NCBI GenBank assembly: GCA_945889005.1
Contig: CAMDBI010000005.1
Coordinates: 1 to 64,000, forward strand
Length of the DNA stretch: 64,000 nucleotides
Direction of reading: 5' to 3'
Origin: Bacteroides fragilis
GTDB taxonomy: Bacteria > Bacteroidota > Bacteroidia > Bacteroidales > DTGW01
Made by a program: the position numbers and the translations under genes. The notes below the pieces were generated by a model. The model had not been told where the DNA came from. It searched no databases and saw only the letters and a program-made list of their open reading frames with translations. Below, piece by piece: positions 52,747-61,850 of this stretch (the stretch's first letter is position 1; every line of letters begins with the position of its first letter).

Positions 52747-52762
52747 GAATAAAAAATAAAAT

Positions 52763-53722
52763 ATGTCAAATATTGTAAGTCAGTTATTTAATATAAAATA
52801 TCCCATTGTTCAAGCCGGTATGGTATGGTGCAGCGGATGGGAGCTAGCTAGTGCTGTGAGTAACGAGGGTGGGCTAGGAATAATCGGTTCAGGATCTATG
52901 TCGCCCGATGTATTACGTATACACATACAGAAAACACAAAATAACACTAAGAAACCTTTTGGAGTAAATGTTCCGCTTATGTATTCTCGTATCGAAGAGA
53001 TTATGCAAGTGATCGTCGAAGAGAAGGTACCTGTAGTAATTACCTCGGCAGGTAACCCGGCTACATGGACTTCGAAGCTTCAGGAAAAAGGTATAAAAGT
53101 TGTACATGTAGTATCAAACTTGAAATTTGCCTTGAAAAGTCAGCAAGCCGGAGTCGATGCAATAGTTGCCGAGGGGGTTGAAGCAGGAGGGCACAACGGG
53201 CGCGAAGAAACAAGTACTTTTGCACTTATACCCCTTATTCGCAAGAATGTAGATGTTCCGTTAATTGCAGCCGGTGGTATTTTCTCTGGGGCAAGCATGT
53301 TGGCGGCTATGGCATTGGGTGCCGATGGTGTGCAGATTGGTTCTCGATTTGTGGCAAGTATAGAATCGTCGGCTCACCAGGCGTTTAAAGAACGGGTAAT
53401 TGCAACCCACGATGGTGATACTCGGCTTGGAATGCGAAGTGTGGCTCCTGTTCGTTTGATTAAAAATAAGTATTCCGATTTGCTCGAACAAGCCGAAATG
53501 CGTTGTGCATCGAACGAAGAACTGCTTCAAATAAAGGGCTCTGGACGCTCACGCGTTGGAATGTTTGAAGGAAACATAAGCGATGGTGAACTGGAGATTG
53601 GACAGGTTGCTGCTTCTATCGACGAAATATTGCCAGCTCAAACCATTATGGACAATATAATTTCAGAATACAATAGTTTGAAATTATTATTTAATTCATC
53701 CAATTCTCGCTTTGTATTTTGA
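52763..53722 (+). CDS. Nitronate monooxygenase / FabK-like FMN enzyme
   Basis: A 319-residue TIM-barrel flavoprotein. It starts with IKYPIVQAGMVWCSGWELAS, the FMN-site beginning, and has GVDAIVAEGVEAGGHNGREE near residues 131-150, where the His of GGHNG is the family's catalytic-site residue. VPLIAAGGIFSGASMLAAMA and LGADGVQIGSRFVAS follow as phosphate-binding loops. It may oxidise nitronates or act as an enoyl reductase; sequence alone does not separate the two. It is monocistronic. Confidence 0.85.
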   Translation: MSNIVSQLFNIKYPIVQAGMVWCSGWELASAVSNEGGLGIIGSGSMSPDVLRIHIQKTQNNTKKPFGVNVPLMYSRIEEIMQVIVEEKVPVVITSAGNPATWTSKLQEKGIKVVHVVSNLKFALKSQQAGVDAIVAEGVEAGGHNGREETSTFALIPLIRKNVDVPLIAAGGIFSGASMLAAMALGADGVQIGSRFVASIESSAHQAFKERVIATHDGDTRLGMRSVAPVRLIKNKYSDLLEQAEMRCASNEELLQIKGSGRSRVGMFEGNISDGELEIGQVAASIDEILPAQTIMDNIISEYNSLKLLFNSSNSRFVF

Positions 53723-53743
53723 AATGTGTTTTTAAATAATTAG

Positions 53744-55282
53744 ATGAAATATCTATTAGTCCTCATATTTTTTATTGTTTCTGTAAAAGTTTTATTGGCT
53801 TCACCCATAAGCCCTGAAATTAAATATATTTCTACCGACCCCATAACCGGTAATATTCTTATCAGATGGAAGAATATAACTACCAATGGCGTTGAGAAAT
53901 TTATCATTTATAAGTACGAATTAAATGGGCTTGCCGATCAGTGGAATGTATGGGATACGGTTCCAGTAGTAAAAAATGTGCCTTTATTAGATTCTTTTAT
54001 TATTCACGACAAGGATTTGGTCAAACAAATGAATTTCTATAGAATCGAAATTGTTGATATTTCTGGTAATGTCAGTAAAAATATATCTCACGATAAGCCC
54101 TTTTTGAATGCAGCGTCCAATATTATACTTCGTGCAACAATCGACACATGTTTACGTAAGGTACGCTTTAATTGGAGTCAGTATTATGGATATGGGCATT
54201 CTAATGCTGTTTTAGAAATACCTTATTATTTGTATAAAATAAATGAAAAAGGGGAGGAGCGTGTTTTGCCAGATCCTGTCACTTCGCTTATTTACGATAC
54301 ATTTAGAGTGGTCGAAAATCTCGACATTAACAAAAGTATAAAATATGTTGTAAAAGCAGAGCAGAAGAATTTTTTCCCTCCATATATCAATTCGTCAAAT
54401 TTAATTGATATTTATCTGCCCTTTAACGATACTATGCAGATAATAAGTTTGAATAGTCAAATAAGTCAAAATCAAAAGGTGCAATTAACGTATTCATTAT
54501 CAAAGGAAGTTGCAAATGCCGATTTTTTATTGATGAGATTCAACGAAACTTCAAACATATTTGATAGTATACAGAAATTATCAAAAATTACGGGAAAGAT
54601 TATACATTTTGAAGTTGACGAAAATCAGCAAGTGAAAAATATTTACAAAGCTGCTTTGTTAAATACATGTGGAAAACCATCTGTTTTTTCTACTGAAAGC
54701 CAGAATATTCAATTGACAATAAATAGAATCAACGACATGGTTCAACTTCAATGGAATACTTACAACAAGTTTGAAGGTAATACTAACAGATACGATGTTT
54801 ATAGAAGTGTATCTAGTCAGAATGAATTTATTAGCGCTATACCTCCCATTCAAAATCAATATTTCGACAATATTGCCAATATATCTGATGTTTCGAATAC
54901 CGGGGTTTTATGTTATGATGTTGTAGCTTACGAAAGCAACAATCCAAATAATATAAATGCCTATGTACAATCGGCAACTGAATGTATTACAATTGAAAAT
55001 CTATTTAAATTGCTTCCCACAGTTTTTACTCCAAATGGAGATGGTAAAAACGATACATTTATACCATTATTGAAATTTATACCCAAAGACTTTTATATGA
55101 TTGTAACCGACAGAGCCGGAATTAAAGTGTTTGAAACAACAAAAGTTGAAGAAGCATGGAATGGTCACTACAAAAATGGAGCAAAAGCAAAAGCGGGGGC
55201 TTATATTTTTTATATAAAAGTTAAAAGCTTCAACAATCAAACTATAGAAAGAACTGGAATAGTCAATATAGTGTATCCCTAA
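53744..55282 (+). CDS. T9SS type B cargo protein with fibronectin-like modules
   Basis: A 512-residue secreted protein. The signal peptide ends near residue 19 (VLLASP). The body consists of several beta-sandwich modules with fibronectin-like edges (GNILIRWKNIT near 37-47, MVQLQWNTYNKFEG near 332-345). Residues about 424-512 form the gliding-motility-associated type B sorting domain: TVFTPNGDGKNDTFIPL, YMIVTDRAGIKVFET and KAGAYIFYIKVKS. This tail directs export through the type IX system and attachment to the surface. No catalytic motif is seen; adhesion is the likely role. Confidence 0.88.
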   Translation: MKYLLVLIFFIVSVKVLLASPISPEIKYISTDPITGNILIRWKNITTNGVEKFIIYKYELNGLADQWNVWDTVPVVKNVPLLDSFIIHDKDLVKQMNFYRIEIVDISGNVSKNISHDKPFLNAASNIILRATIDTCLRKVRFNWSQYYGYGHSNAVLEIPYYLYKINEKGEERVLPDPVTSLIYDTFRVVENLDINKSIKYVVKAEQKNFFPPYINSSNLIDIYLPFNDTMQIISLNSQISQNQKVQLTYSLSKEVANADFLLMRFNETSNIFDSIQKLSKITGKIIHFEVDENQQVKNIYKAALLNTCGKPSVFSTESQNIQLTINRINDMVQLQWNTYNKFEGNTNRYDVYRSVSSQNEFISAIPPIQNQYFDNIANISDVSNTGVLCYDVVAYESNNPNNINAYVQSATECITIENLFKLLPTVFTPNGDGKNDTFIPLLKFIPKDFYMIVTDRAGIKVFETTKVEEAWNGHYKNGAKAKAGAYIFYIKVKSFNNQTIERTGIVNIVYP

Positions 55283-55355
55283 TGAGTTTGTTTTAAATAT
55301 AATACTAAACATTTTTAACGTTCGATCAACTATTACCAAAACCAACAATTTTTCC

Positions 55356-55363
55356 TACATTTG
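55356..55363 (+). promoter_or_regulatory. Putative -7 element for relA/spoT
   Basis: TACATTTG fits TAnnTTTG, 30 bases before the start codon at 55393. No clear TTTG at the -33 position. Confidence 0.45.
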
Positions 55364-55392
55364 CCAATAGCCAAAAAGGCAAAAGGGTAAAT

Positions 55393-57651
55393 ATGATAGG
55401 TACACTCACACACGAAGAGGAAAAGGAAATAAACAGGCTTTTTTACGATTTGCTTGACAATACTATTAAGAGCGAAAGTGCAGAAGATCGTTCGCAAATT
55501 GAAAAGGCATTCAAAATAGCTTTTGAGGCTCATAAAGAAATGCGACGTCGATCGGGGGAGCCATATATTATCCACCCTATTGAAGTTGCTCGTATAGTTA
55601 TAGAAGAAATTGGTTTAGGAGTTAAATCTGTTATTAGTGCTCTTCTTCACGATGTAGTTGAAGATACCGATTATACGCTCGAAGAGGTAGAACATAATTT
55701 TGGACCAAAAGTAGCTTCGATAGTCGATGGTCTTACCAAAATTGGGGAGCTATACAATAACGATTCGACCTTACAAGCCGAGAATTTTAAAAAAATGTTG
55801 TTGACTCTATCAGACGATGTAAGGGTTATTCTTATAAAGCTTGCCGATCGCCTTCACAACATGCGAACTCTCGATGCGATGCCTCACGACAAGCAGTTGA
55901 AAATAGCATCGGAAACAATCTACCTGTATGCACCTCTCGCTCATCGTATGGGCTTGTATATGATCAAAACCGAGCTCGAAGATCTGAGTCTTAAATATCG
56001 ATATCCCGATGTTTACTTCGAAATTCTGAGTAAGATAAACGAAACTGAGCAACGTAGGCTTATGTTTATCAATAAGTTTGTATTGCCCATCATTATTAAA
56101 CTCAATGATCAAAAAATAAAATACGATATATCGGGAAGACCAAAATCGGTCTATTCGATTTGGAATAAAATGCAGATAAAAAAGGTTCCTTTCGAAGAAA
56201 TATACGATTTGTTTGCTGTACGAATTGTTTTTGAAACCGATCCCGATATACCTGAGAAAACGCAGTGCTGGAATATTTATTCGATCATAACCGACATTTA
56301 CGCTCCTCGTCCCGACCGATTGCGCGATTGGGTGAGTACACCAAAGGGCAATGGATACGAAGCGCTTCATTTAACAGTAATGGGTCCCGAGGGTCGTTGG
56401 GTCGAGGTGCAAATACGAACCACACGTATGGACGAGATTGCAGAGCGCGGATTTGCAGCCCATTGGAAATACAAAAAAGCAGATTCGCAAGAGTCTGAGC
56501 TCGACAAATGGCTCAAACGGGTTAGGGAAATGCTGCAGTCGAGCAACTCCAATGCTCTAGAGTTTATGGACGATTTCAAACTCAACCTTTTTTCTTCAGA
56601 AATACACATTTTTACACCCAAAGGTGAAATAAAAACCTTGCCAAAAGGAGCTAATATACTTGATTTTGCATACGAAATTCACTCTCATATTGGCAATAAA
56701 GCCATTGGTGCTAAGGTCAATCACAAACTAGTTCCTCTCAACTACGAACTCTCTAGTGGCGATCAGGTAGAAATTATTACATCAGACAAGCAAAAAATTC
56801 AGCGCGAATGGCTCGATGTTGTTAAAACACTCAAAGCAAAGCAAAGTATTAAAAATGCGTTAAAGTCTGAGAATAGAAACCGTATTGAACGGGGAAGGCA
56901 TATTTTAGAAAAAAGACTTCTTGAAATAAACCTTCACCCAAGTTCCAGAGTAATGCAAAAGTTACTGCCCGCCTATGGTGTAGCTACAAAAGAAGAGCTT
57001 TACAGTAAAGTTGGCAGCGATATTATTAATCTCGACGATCTTAAACGAATCGTAAGCAAGAATACGCTTAATAAATGGATTCGTTACTGGGAGCTTACAT
57101 TGGGTATTGCAAATACAAAGTCGGGCAACGACACTAAACCTGAAACTAACGAAAACAATAATACTCCCAAAAAATATACATCCAAAACACCTTTTGTACT
57201 AAAAGAAATTCAGGAGGGTTCGAGTGCAAGTTATAACATAGCAAAGTGTTGTAGCCCAATTCCTGGCGAAGATGTAATTGGGTACAGGAATATGCACGAT
57301 CACATTGTGATTCATAAATCGAAATGCGTCAATGCTGTGAAACTTCTGTCGAGCCAAAGCGAACGAATTGTTCCTACTCAGTGGACTATTCACAAGATTT
57401 TGTCTTTTATGGTTCGAATCCATATTGTGGGTATCGACCGTTTTGGAATATTTAACGTGATTATTAATGTAATATCGAAAGAGTTAAAAGTTAACATACG
57501 TAATATTAATATTGCTGCACACGACGGCATTTTCGAGGGCGATATAGATTTGTATGTTCACGATATCGAAGACGTCAATGTACTAATCGATAAAATTGGT
57601 GCAGTGAAAGGAGTTGAAAAGGTATCGAGAGTCGAAAGCAAAGAAGAATAG
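55393..57651 (+). CDS. Bifunctional (p)ppGpp synthetase/hydrolase (Rel/SpoT)
   Basis: A 752-residue long RSH protein that makes and degrades the alarmone (p)ppGpp. The hydrolase HD domain has GEPYIIHPIEVARIV near 56-70 and ALLHDVVEDTDYT near 83-95, with its metal residues intact. The synthetase domain has SGRPKSVYSIWNKMQ near 246-260 and GYEALHLTVMGPEGRWVEVQ near 321-340. A TGS domain follows (about 409-470), then a conserved NIAKCCSPIPGEDVIGY segment and a C-terminal ACT domain (RIHIVGIDRFGIFNVIINVI). Both active sites look intact, so both activities are expected. Confidence 0.95.
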   Translation: MIGTLTHEEEKEINRLFYDLLDNTIKSESAEDRSQIEKAFKIAFEAHKEMRRRSGEPYIIHPIEVARIVIEEIGLGVKSVISALLHDVVEDTDYTLEEVEHNFGPKVASIVDGLTKIGELYNNDSTLQAENFKKMLLTLSDDVRVILIKLADRLHNMRTLDAMPHDKQLKIASETIYLYAPLAHRMGLYMIKTELEDLSLKYRYPDVYFEILSKINETEQRRLMFINKFVLPIIIKLNDQKIKYDISGRPKSVYSIWNKMQIKKVPFEEIYDLFAVRIVFETDPDIPEKTQCWNIYSIITDIYAPRPDRLRDWVSTPKGNGYEALHLTVMGPEGRWVEVQIRTTRMDEIAERGFAAHWKYKKADSQESELDKWLKRVREMLQSSNSNALEFMDDFKLNLFSSEIHIFTPKGEIKTLPKGANILDFAYEIHSHIGNKAIGAKVNHKLVPLNYELSSGDQVEIITSDKQKIQREWLDVVKTLKAKQSIKNALKSENRNRIERGRHILEKRLLEINLHPSSRVMQKLLPAYGVATKEELYSKVGSDIINLDDLKRIVSKNTLNKWIRYWELTLGIANTKSGNDTKPETNENNNTPKKYTSKTPFVLKEIQEGSSASYNIAKCCSPIPGEDVIGYRNMHDHIVIHKSKCVNAVKLLSSQSERIVPTQWTIHKILSFMVRIHIVGIDRFGIFNVIINVISKELKVNIRNINIAAHDGIFEGDIDLYVHDIEDVNVLIDKIGAVKGVEKVSRVESKEE

Positions 57652-57675
57652 TGATTTGTATTATTGTTATTTTTA

Positions 57676-58677
57676 CTATTCAATTATATTGACCTCAATT
57701 TCGAGTTTAATTTTAAATCTATTTTTTACCGATTCAATTATTTCATCTGCCAAATCGAGAATTTGCTCTCCAGTTGCCTTTTCATAATTTACCAATACAA
57801 GGCATTGCTTGTCGTGTACCCCAGCATCACCTTTGCGGTAGCCTTTCCAGCCACATTGCTCGATTAGGTATGCTGCAGGAATTTTTACAGTTCCATCGCC
57901 ATTGTCGAAATGGGGCATATTGGGAAATTGTGCTACGAGCGTCTGTGCCAAATTATTATCGACCGATGGATTTTTAAAAAAACTACCGGCATTACCTATA
58001 ACTGATGGCTCGGGTAGTTTGCTTTTTCTAACATTTGTAACTACTTCGCGTACATTGGCAATGGTAATATTTTTGTAAGCCGTCAATTCGTTCATTAAAT
58101 TGCCATACGAAATATTGACTTTTGGAATTTTCGAGAGCTTGAATGTTACACTCCAAATTAAAACTTTCGATTTAAGTAACTGTTTGAATATACTGTTTCT
58201 GTAACCAAAGCTGCACTGCTCATTTGAAAATGAAAATGGCTGCATGGACTCTAAATAAAAGCCTTCAACTTTTACAATTGTATCTTTTACTTCGCTACCA
58301 TAAGCTCCAATATTTTGAATTGGACAAGCGCCTACCGTTCCCGGAATGTACGATAGGTTCTCGAGTCCACTCCAGTTTTTGTCTACGGTATATTTCACAA
58401 GTTCGTCCCAAACAACACCCGATCCTACTTTTACAACTACATTTTCGTAGTCCTCAGATAAAACAACTATTTCGCTATTGATAGGTTTCAAAACCAAGCC
58501 GTGGTAGCTGTTTGTAAATAACATATTGCTACCTCCTCCTAAAATCAGGTGTTTAGGATATTGTTTAAGTATTGATGGTAAATCGTCAATGGAATATATT
58601 TCGTAGAAATTATCGGCACGAACATCTATTCCAAAAGTATTGTAAGGCAATAGAGAAATATTTTTTTCGATTTTCAT
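57676..58677 (-). CDS. murB: UDP-N-acetylenolpyruvoylglucosamine reductase
   Basis: A 333-residue FAD enzyme that completes UDP-N-acetylmuramate synthesis for peptidoglycan. LLPYNTFGIDVRADNFYEI near 8-26 is the E. coli-type N terminus. LSYIPGTVGACPIQNIGAYG near 112-131 binds FAD, and the catalytic Ser is in VIGNAGSFFKNP near 229-240. The C-terminal AGVHDKQCLVLVNY region provides late substrate contacts. The frame is open from 58764, but the start at 58677 matches the family. It diverges from the glycosyltransferase gene. Confidence 0.95.
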   Translation of the reverse strand: MKIEKNISLLPYNTFGIDVRADNFYEIYSIDDLPSILKQYPKHLILGGGSNMLFTNSYHGLVLKPINSEIVVLSEDYENVVVKVGSGVVWDELVKYTVDKNWSGLENLSYIPGTVGACPIQNIGAYGSEVKDTIVKVEGFYLESMQPFSFSNEQCSFGYRNSIFKQLLKSKVLIWSVTFKLSKIPKVNISYGNLMNELTAYKNITIANVREVVTNVRKSKLPEPSVIGNAGSFFKNPSVDNNLAQTLVAQFPNMPHFDNGDGTVKIPAAYLIEQCGWKGYRKGDAGVHDKQCLVLVNYEKATGEQILDLADEIIESVKNRFKIKLEIEVNIIE

Positions 58678-58746
58678 TTTTAATTGTGTTGTATTTGAGC
58701 AAACGTATAAATATATTTTTAATTTCGAACACAAATAAAAGAACAA

Positions 58747-59850
58747 ATGAGCAAAAGGCCTCAAGCCATCATTTCAGTAATAAACGATATTGTAACCGAT
58801 CAACGTGTTTTTCGCATAGCATCGACCTTACAGAAAGCCGGATATGAAGTATTAATCGTTGGTCGCATAACACCCGGTAGTCCAGTTTTATATAATTTTC
58901 CATTTCATATAAAACGCTTTCGCTTGTTAATCAATAAAGGACCATTGTTTTATGTATTATACAATGTGAGGCTGTTATTTTTTTTGTTGTCGAGACGTTT
59001 CAATATATTGTGGTCGTGCGATTTAGATACATTGTTGCCCAATTTTGTAGTTTCGAAAATAAGAAATTCTTTTTTGGTATACGATAGCCACGAGCTGTTT
59101 ACCGAAGTGCCCGAATTGGTCAATCGTCGAAATGTACAAAAAATATGGCTCAGCATCGAAAAATTGCTTTTACCTCATATTAAGCATTCGTGTACGGTTA
59201 GCAATGGAGTGGCTTTTGAATATAAAAAAAGATACGGTATTGATATGGTGCTTGTTAGGAATGTGCCTTTTTATAAACCAACTAAAAAAGTTGAGCAAAT
59301 TTCAAGTTCTGATAAAAAGAAAATTGTTATTTATCAAGGTGCAATAAACCTTAATAGGGGCATTGAGAAAGTTGTTTTAGCATTTAAATACATAGAAAAT
59401 GCTGAGTTTTGGATTGTCGGAACCGGCGATATAGACCATAAAATTAGCAAATTAATTATTGACGAAAAACTATCTGATAAAGTAAAAATGCTCGGGCGAA
59501 TTGTTCCCGAAAAGCTTCAGGAAATTACCCCTCAGGCTCACTTGGGCATTTCGCTCGAAGAAAATACCAACCTTAATTACTACTATGCCTTGCCAAATAA
59601 ACTGTTTGATTATATTCAGGCACGAATTCCGGTTTTGGTTTCTGACTTTCCCGACATGGCGGGTATTGTAAAGCATTACAATATTGGAGTTACTACTAAT
59701 GAATTTAATCCGGTAAAACTTGCACTTATTATTTCAAAAATGCTTATAGATACTGAAAGTCGTGTTGCTTGGCGACGCAATTTGGAGACTGCTGCAAATG
59801 AACTTTGCTGGGAACACGAAGAAATTAAAATATTGAATGCTTTTAGGTAA
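58747..59850 (+). CDS. GT4-like glycosyltransferase
   Basis: A 367-residue GT-B-fold enzyme. The N-terminal domain starts ISVINDIVTDQRVFRIASTL near residues 10-29. A donor-binding C-terminal domain has VIYQGAINLNRGIEKVVLAF near 196-215, then YALPNKLFDYIQARIPVLVS near 280-299, which occupies the place of the EX7E motif with partial divergence. Sugar and acceptor unknown; a surface polysaccharide or lipid-linked glycan is likely. It is a single gene next to murB and shares the short divergent promoter region. Confidence 0.85.
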   Translation: MSKRPQAIISVINDIVTDQRVFRIASTLQKAGYEVLIVGRITPGSPVLYNFPFHIKRFRLLINKGPLFYVLYNVRLLFFLLSRRFNILWSCDLDTLLPNFVVSKIRNSFLVYDSHELFTEVPELVNRRNVQKIWLSIEKLLLPHIKHSCTVSNGVAFEYKKRYGIDMVLVRNVPFYKPTKKVEQISSSDKKKIVIYQGAINLNRGIEKVVLAFKYIENAEFWIVGTGDIDHKISKLIIDEKLSDKVKMLGRIVPEKLQEITPQAHLGISLEENTNLNYYYALPNKLFDYIQARIPVLVSDFPDMAGIVKHYNIGVTTNEFNPVKLALIISKMLIDTESRVAWRRNLETAANELCWEHEEIKILNAFR

Positions 59851-59888
59851 AAAAAACGAAACCCCGGGAATAGCAGTCCCCGAGGTCT
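59849..59888 (-). terminator. Terminator for the minus-strand barrel gene
   Basis: On the minus strand the stem ACCTCGGGG...CCCGGGGT (one mismatch) is followed by TTTCG and eight T residues (plus-strand A-run 59849-59856). It also closes the convergent glycosyltransferase gene. Confidence 0.7.
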
Positions 59889-59918
59889 CTAACACTTAAA
59901 AACGTAGTTTGGAATCTT

Positions 59919-60512
59919 TTAAAATATTTTTACACCTACACTAACCTTACCCATGAAACCAAAACTATCTTTACCCTTAATGTCAAACATTACTTTTGTG
60001 CGATATTGAGTTTTTTCGATCGACCCAAGATAACCTCCAAAACCCATACTTCCTTCTATAAATGTATTCTTACTCATGCTCAATCTGCCACCTAAGCCAA
60101 CATAGTGTTCGATAGATGTAACAGTTCCATTCATATAATTATAAGCCTTTCCATTGACCATCATAGTAGGAGCTACTATATCGGTATGTCTGTAAATACA
60201 ATTGTAATTGAAAAAAGGAACAAATTTGCTGCGAGAACTAATGTGTAATTTTTTGCTTTTAAACATGTGAATGTATTGAACTTCTGCTCCCGAAATTAAT
60301 CCAGACTTTCCGTCGCCAAAAATACCTACTTCCAAAAGTCTGTTGTTGCTTTGAACAAATACATCGAAACCTGCTTGGTAACCAAAGCCACTGTTTGTCG
60401 AAAAATTGTTAACCTTTACTCCATATACAGTTTTTGAACCATTGCTATTAACCTGCGCAAATGATAATGCTGCTATCATCATCAAACTTGCTATTGTAAT
60501 TGTGCTTTTCAT
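59919..60512 (-). CDS. Small outer-membrane barrel-like protein
   Basis: A 197-residue exported protein with a signal peptide (residues 1-19, AALSFAQVN). Beta strands alternate through the chain (GFGYQAGFDVFVQSNNRLLE, HYVGLGGRLSMSKNTFIEGS, FGFMGKVSVGVKIF) and it ends in an aromatic residue, as small eight-strand barrels do. The frame opens at 60623, but the start at 60512 gives the proper signal peptide. No family name. It is monocistronic with a good terminator. Confidence 0.75.
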   Translation of the reverse strand: MKSTITIASLMMIAALSFAQVNSNGSKTVYGVKVNNFSTNSGFGYQAGFDVFVQSNNRLLEVGIFGDGKSGLISGAEVQYIHMFKSKKLHISSRSKFVPFFNYNCIYRHTDIVAPTMMVNGKAYNYMNGTVTSIEHYVGLGGRLSMSKNTFIEGSMGFGGYLGSIEKTQYRTKVMFDIKGKDSFGFMGKVSVGVKIF

Positions 60513-60694
60513 GGCGTTTTTTTTAAGTGTTTTGTTAATACAAAAATACTTCAACAAAAGACCTATAACGCTTTTATGTATATGAGATGCCGCAGGCTTT
60601 CTAGAGATAAAACTCAACTCCATAAGGTAACAAGGCTCACCGTATTTTTACTTTTCGTCAACGAAAAATGCACGTTCGTCAATATTTTTTAAGT

Positions 60695-60723
60695 TTTGTC
60701 AAAAGGGAAAAATTGTATATTTG
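60695..60723 (+). promoter_or_regulatory. Promoter of the HmuY-like/TonB receptor operon
   Basis: TTTG (60695-60698), a 17-base spacer and TATATTTG (60716-60723) match the Bacteroidota consensus. The leader to the ATG at 60841 would be about 110 bases; I see no known riboswitch in it. Confidence 0.65.
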
Positions 60724-60840
60724 AGAAAAAATGGTATATTAGATTTCGGAATCAAGACAAAAGATTTCTGTATATAGAAACAACATTTTTTCAATACCAA
60801 TGTTAATCATTATCAATTTACTTAAACACTTTAATTTATT

Positions 60841-61848
60841 ATGAGAAAACTAATTTATTGTATTGCCCTATTGGGTTTGTTTTTAGCCTCTTGCGAAGAC
60901 AAAAAGAAAGAAACACCTGACGTACAAACTGCCGACACCATTACAGTAACAATGGGTGCAGAATATGCCAACGATATATATTACAGCCTGTCGCAAGGCG
61001 AAGTATCAAAACAGAATCGTACCGATTGGCAATTGGCTTTCGAGTCTGAAGCTCAGGGTTGTGGTATATTAATTAACGATGGTGCAGGTGTAGAAGTTTT
61101 TACTTATCCAGGTAAAACAATAGCCAACTTTGCTGATACTTTGTATCCATCGACTGTTAAAGGTGTAAAACTTTATAATTCGACATCGACCTGGATCAAA
61201 GCAGGAGCACTCAATACTTATACCAATGTTCAAGCATGGGATTTTGGCTGGGGTATTTATAATGCCTCAAATCACATGCTCTCAGGCGATTCTATTTATA
61301 TAATTAAGTATAAAAATAGTACAGGAACATTTGTTACTCAAAAACTTGCTATATTAAAAAGAGAACCTATTGGTCATTATTACTACTTTGCAGTAGCTGA
61401 TACTAATAAAGCAGCTTCATATGACACAATTAAACTTTCAGGTGACCAGAATTTAACTCAACGATATTTGTATTATTCATTTTTATCACCATCTAAGATT
61501 TTAAATAGAGAACCTGACAAAGACAAATGGGATTTATTATTTACAACATATATGATACCTTTTTCACCATATGCTGTTCCGGGAGCCAAATCGAACGAAG
61601 GTATTACTGTGTTTCTTGCTTCGGGTGCCGATACTCTTAAGAAATATAACGAAGTTACTTATAAAAAGGGCATTACATCAATTGGGTCTGATTGGTACGA
61701 ATTTGACCATGTTACACGTTCATATATTATAAAAAAAATATTTTTTTATGTTAAGGTTGATGATAGCAACTATTACAAAATTAAATTTGTAAGCTTCGAT
61801 CGTTCAAAAGGTATTATCAAATTTATTAAAGAAAAAATAGAGCTATAA
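60841..61848 (+). CDS. HmuY-like heme-binding lipoprotein
   Basis: A 335-residue lipoprotein with lipobox ending at Cys18 (GLFLASCEDKKK). The mature part follows the HmuY pattern: NDIYYSLSQGEVSKQNRTDW near 42-61, QLAFESEAQGCGILINDGAG near 62-81, then KDKWDLLFTTY near 229-239. HmuY proteins capture heme at the surface and hand it to a TonB receptor; some members have lost heme binding. The next gene is such a receptor, three bases downstream. Family resemblance is good; heme as ligand is inferred. Confidence 0.75.
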   Translation: MRKLIYCIALLGLFLASCEDKKKETPDVQTADTITVTMGAEYANDIYYSLSQGEVSKQNRTDWQLAFESEAQGCGILINDGAGVEVFTYPGKTIANFADTLYPSTVKGVKLYNSTSTWIKAGALNTYTNVQAWDFGWGIYNASNHMLSGDSIYIIKYKNSTGTFVTQKLAILKREPIGHYYYFAVADTNKAASYDTIKLSGDQNLTQRYLYYSFLSPSKILNREPDKDKWDLLFTTYMIPFSPYAVPGAKSNEGITVFLASGADTLKKYNEVTYKKGITSIGSDWYEFDHVTRSYIIKKIFFYVKVDDSNYYKIKFVSFDRSKGIIKFIKEKIEL

Positions 61849-61850
61849 CA

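Noticed and set aside
60512-60623. Upstream 37-residue extension of the barrel-like protein
   Set aside because: The extension precedes a perfect signal peptide and lacks any family support; the ATG at 60512 is used.
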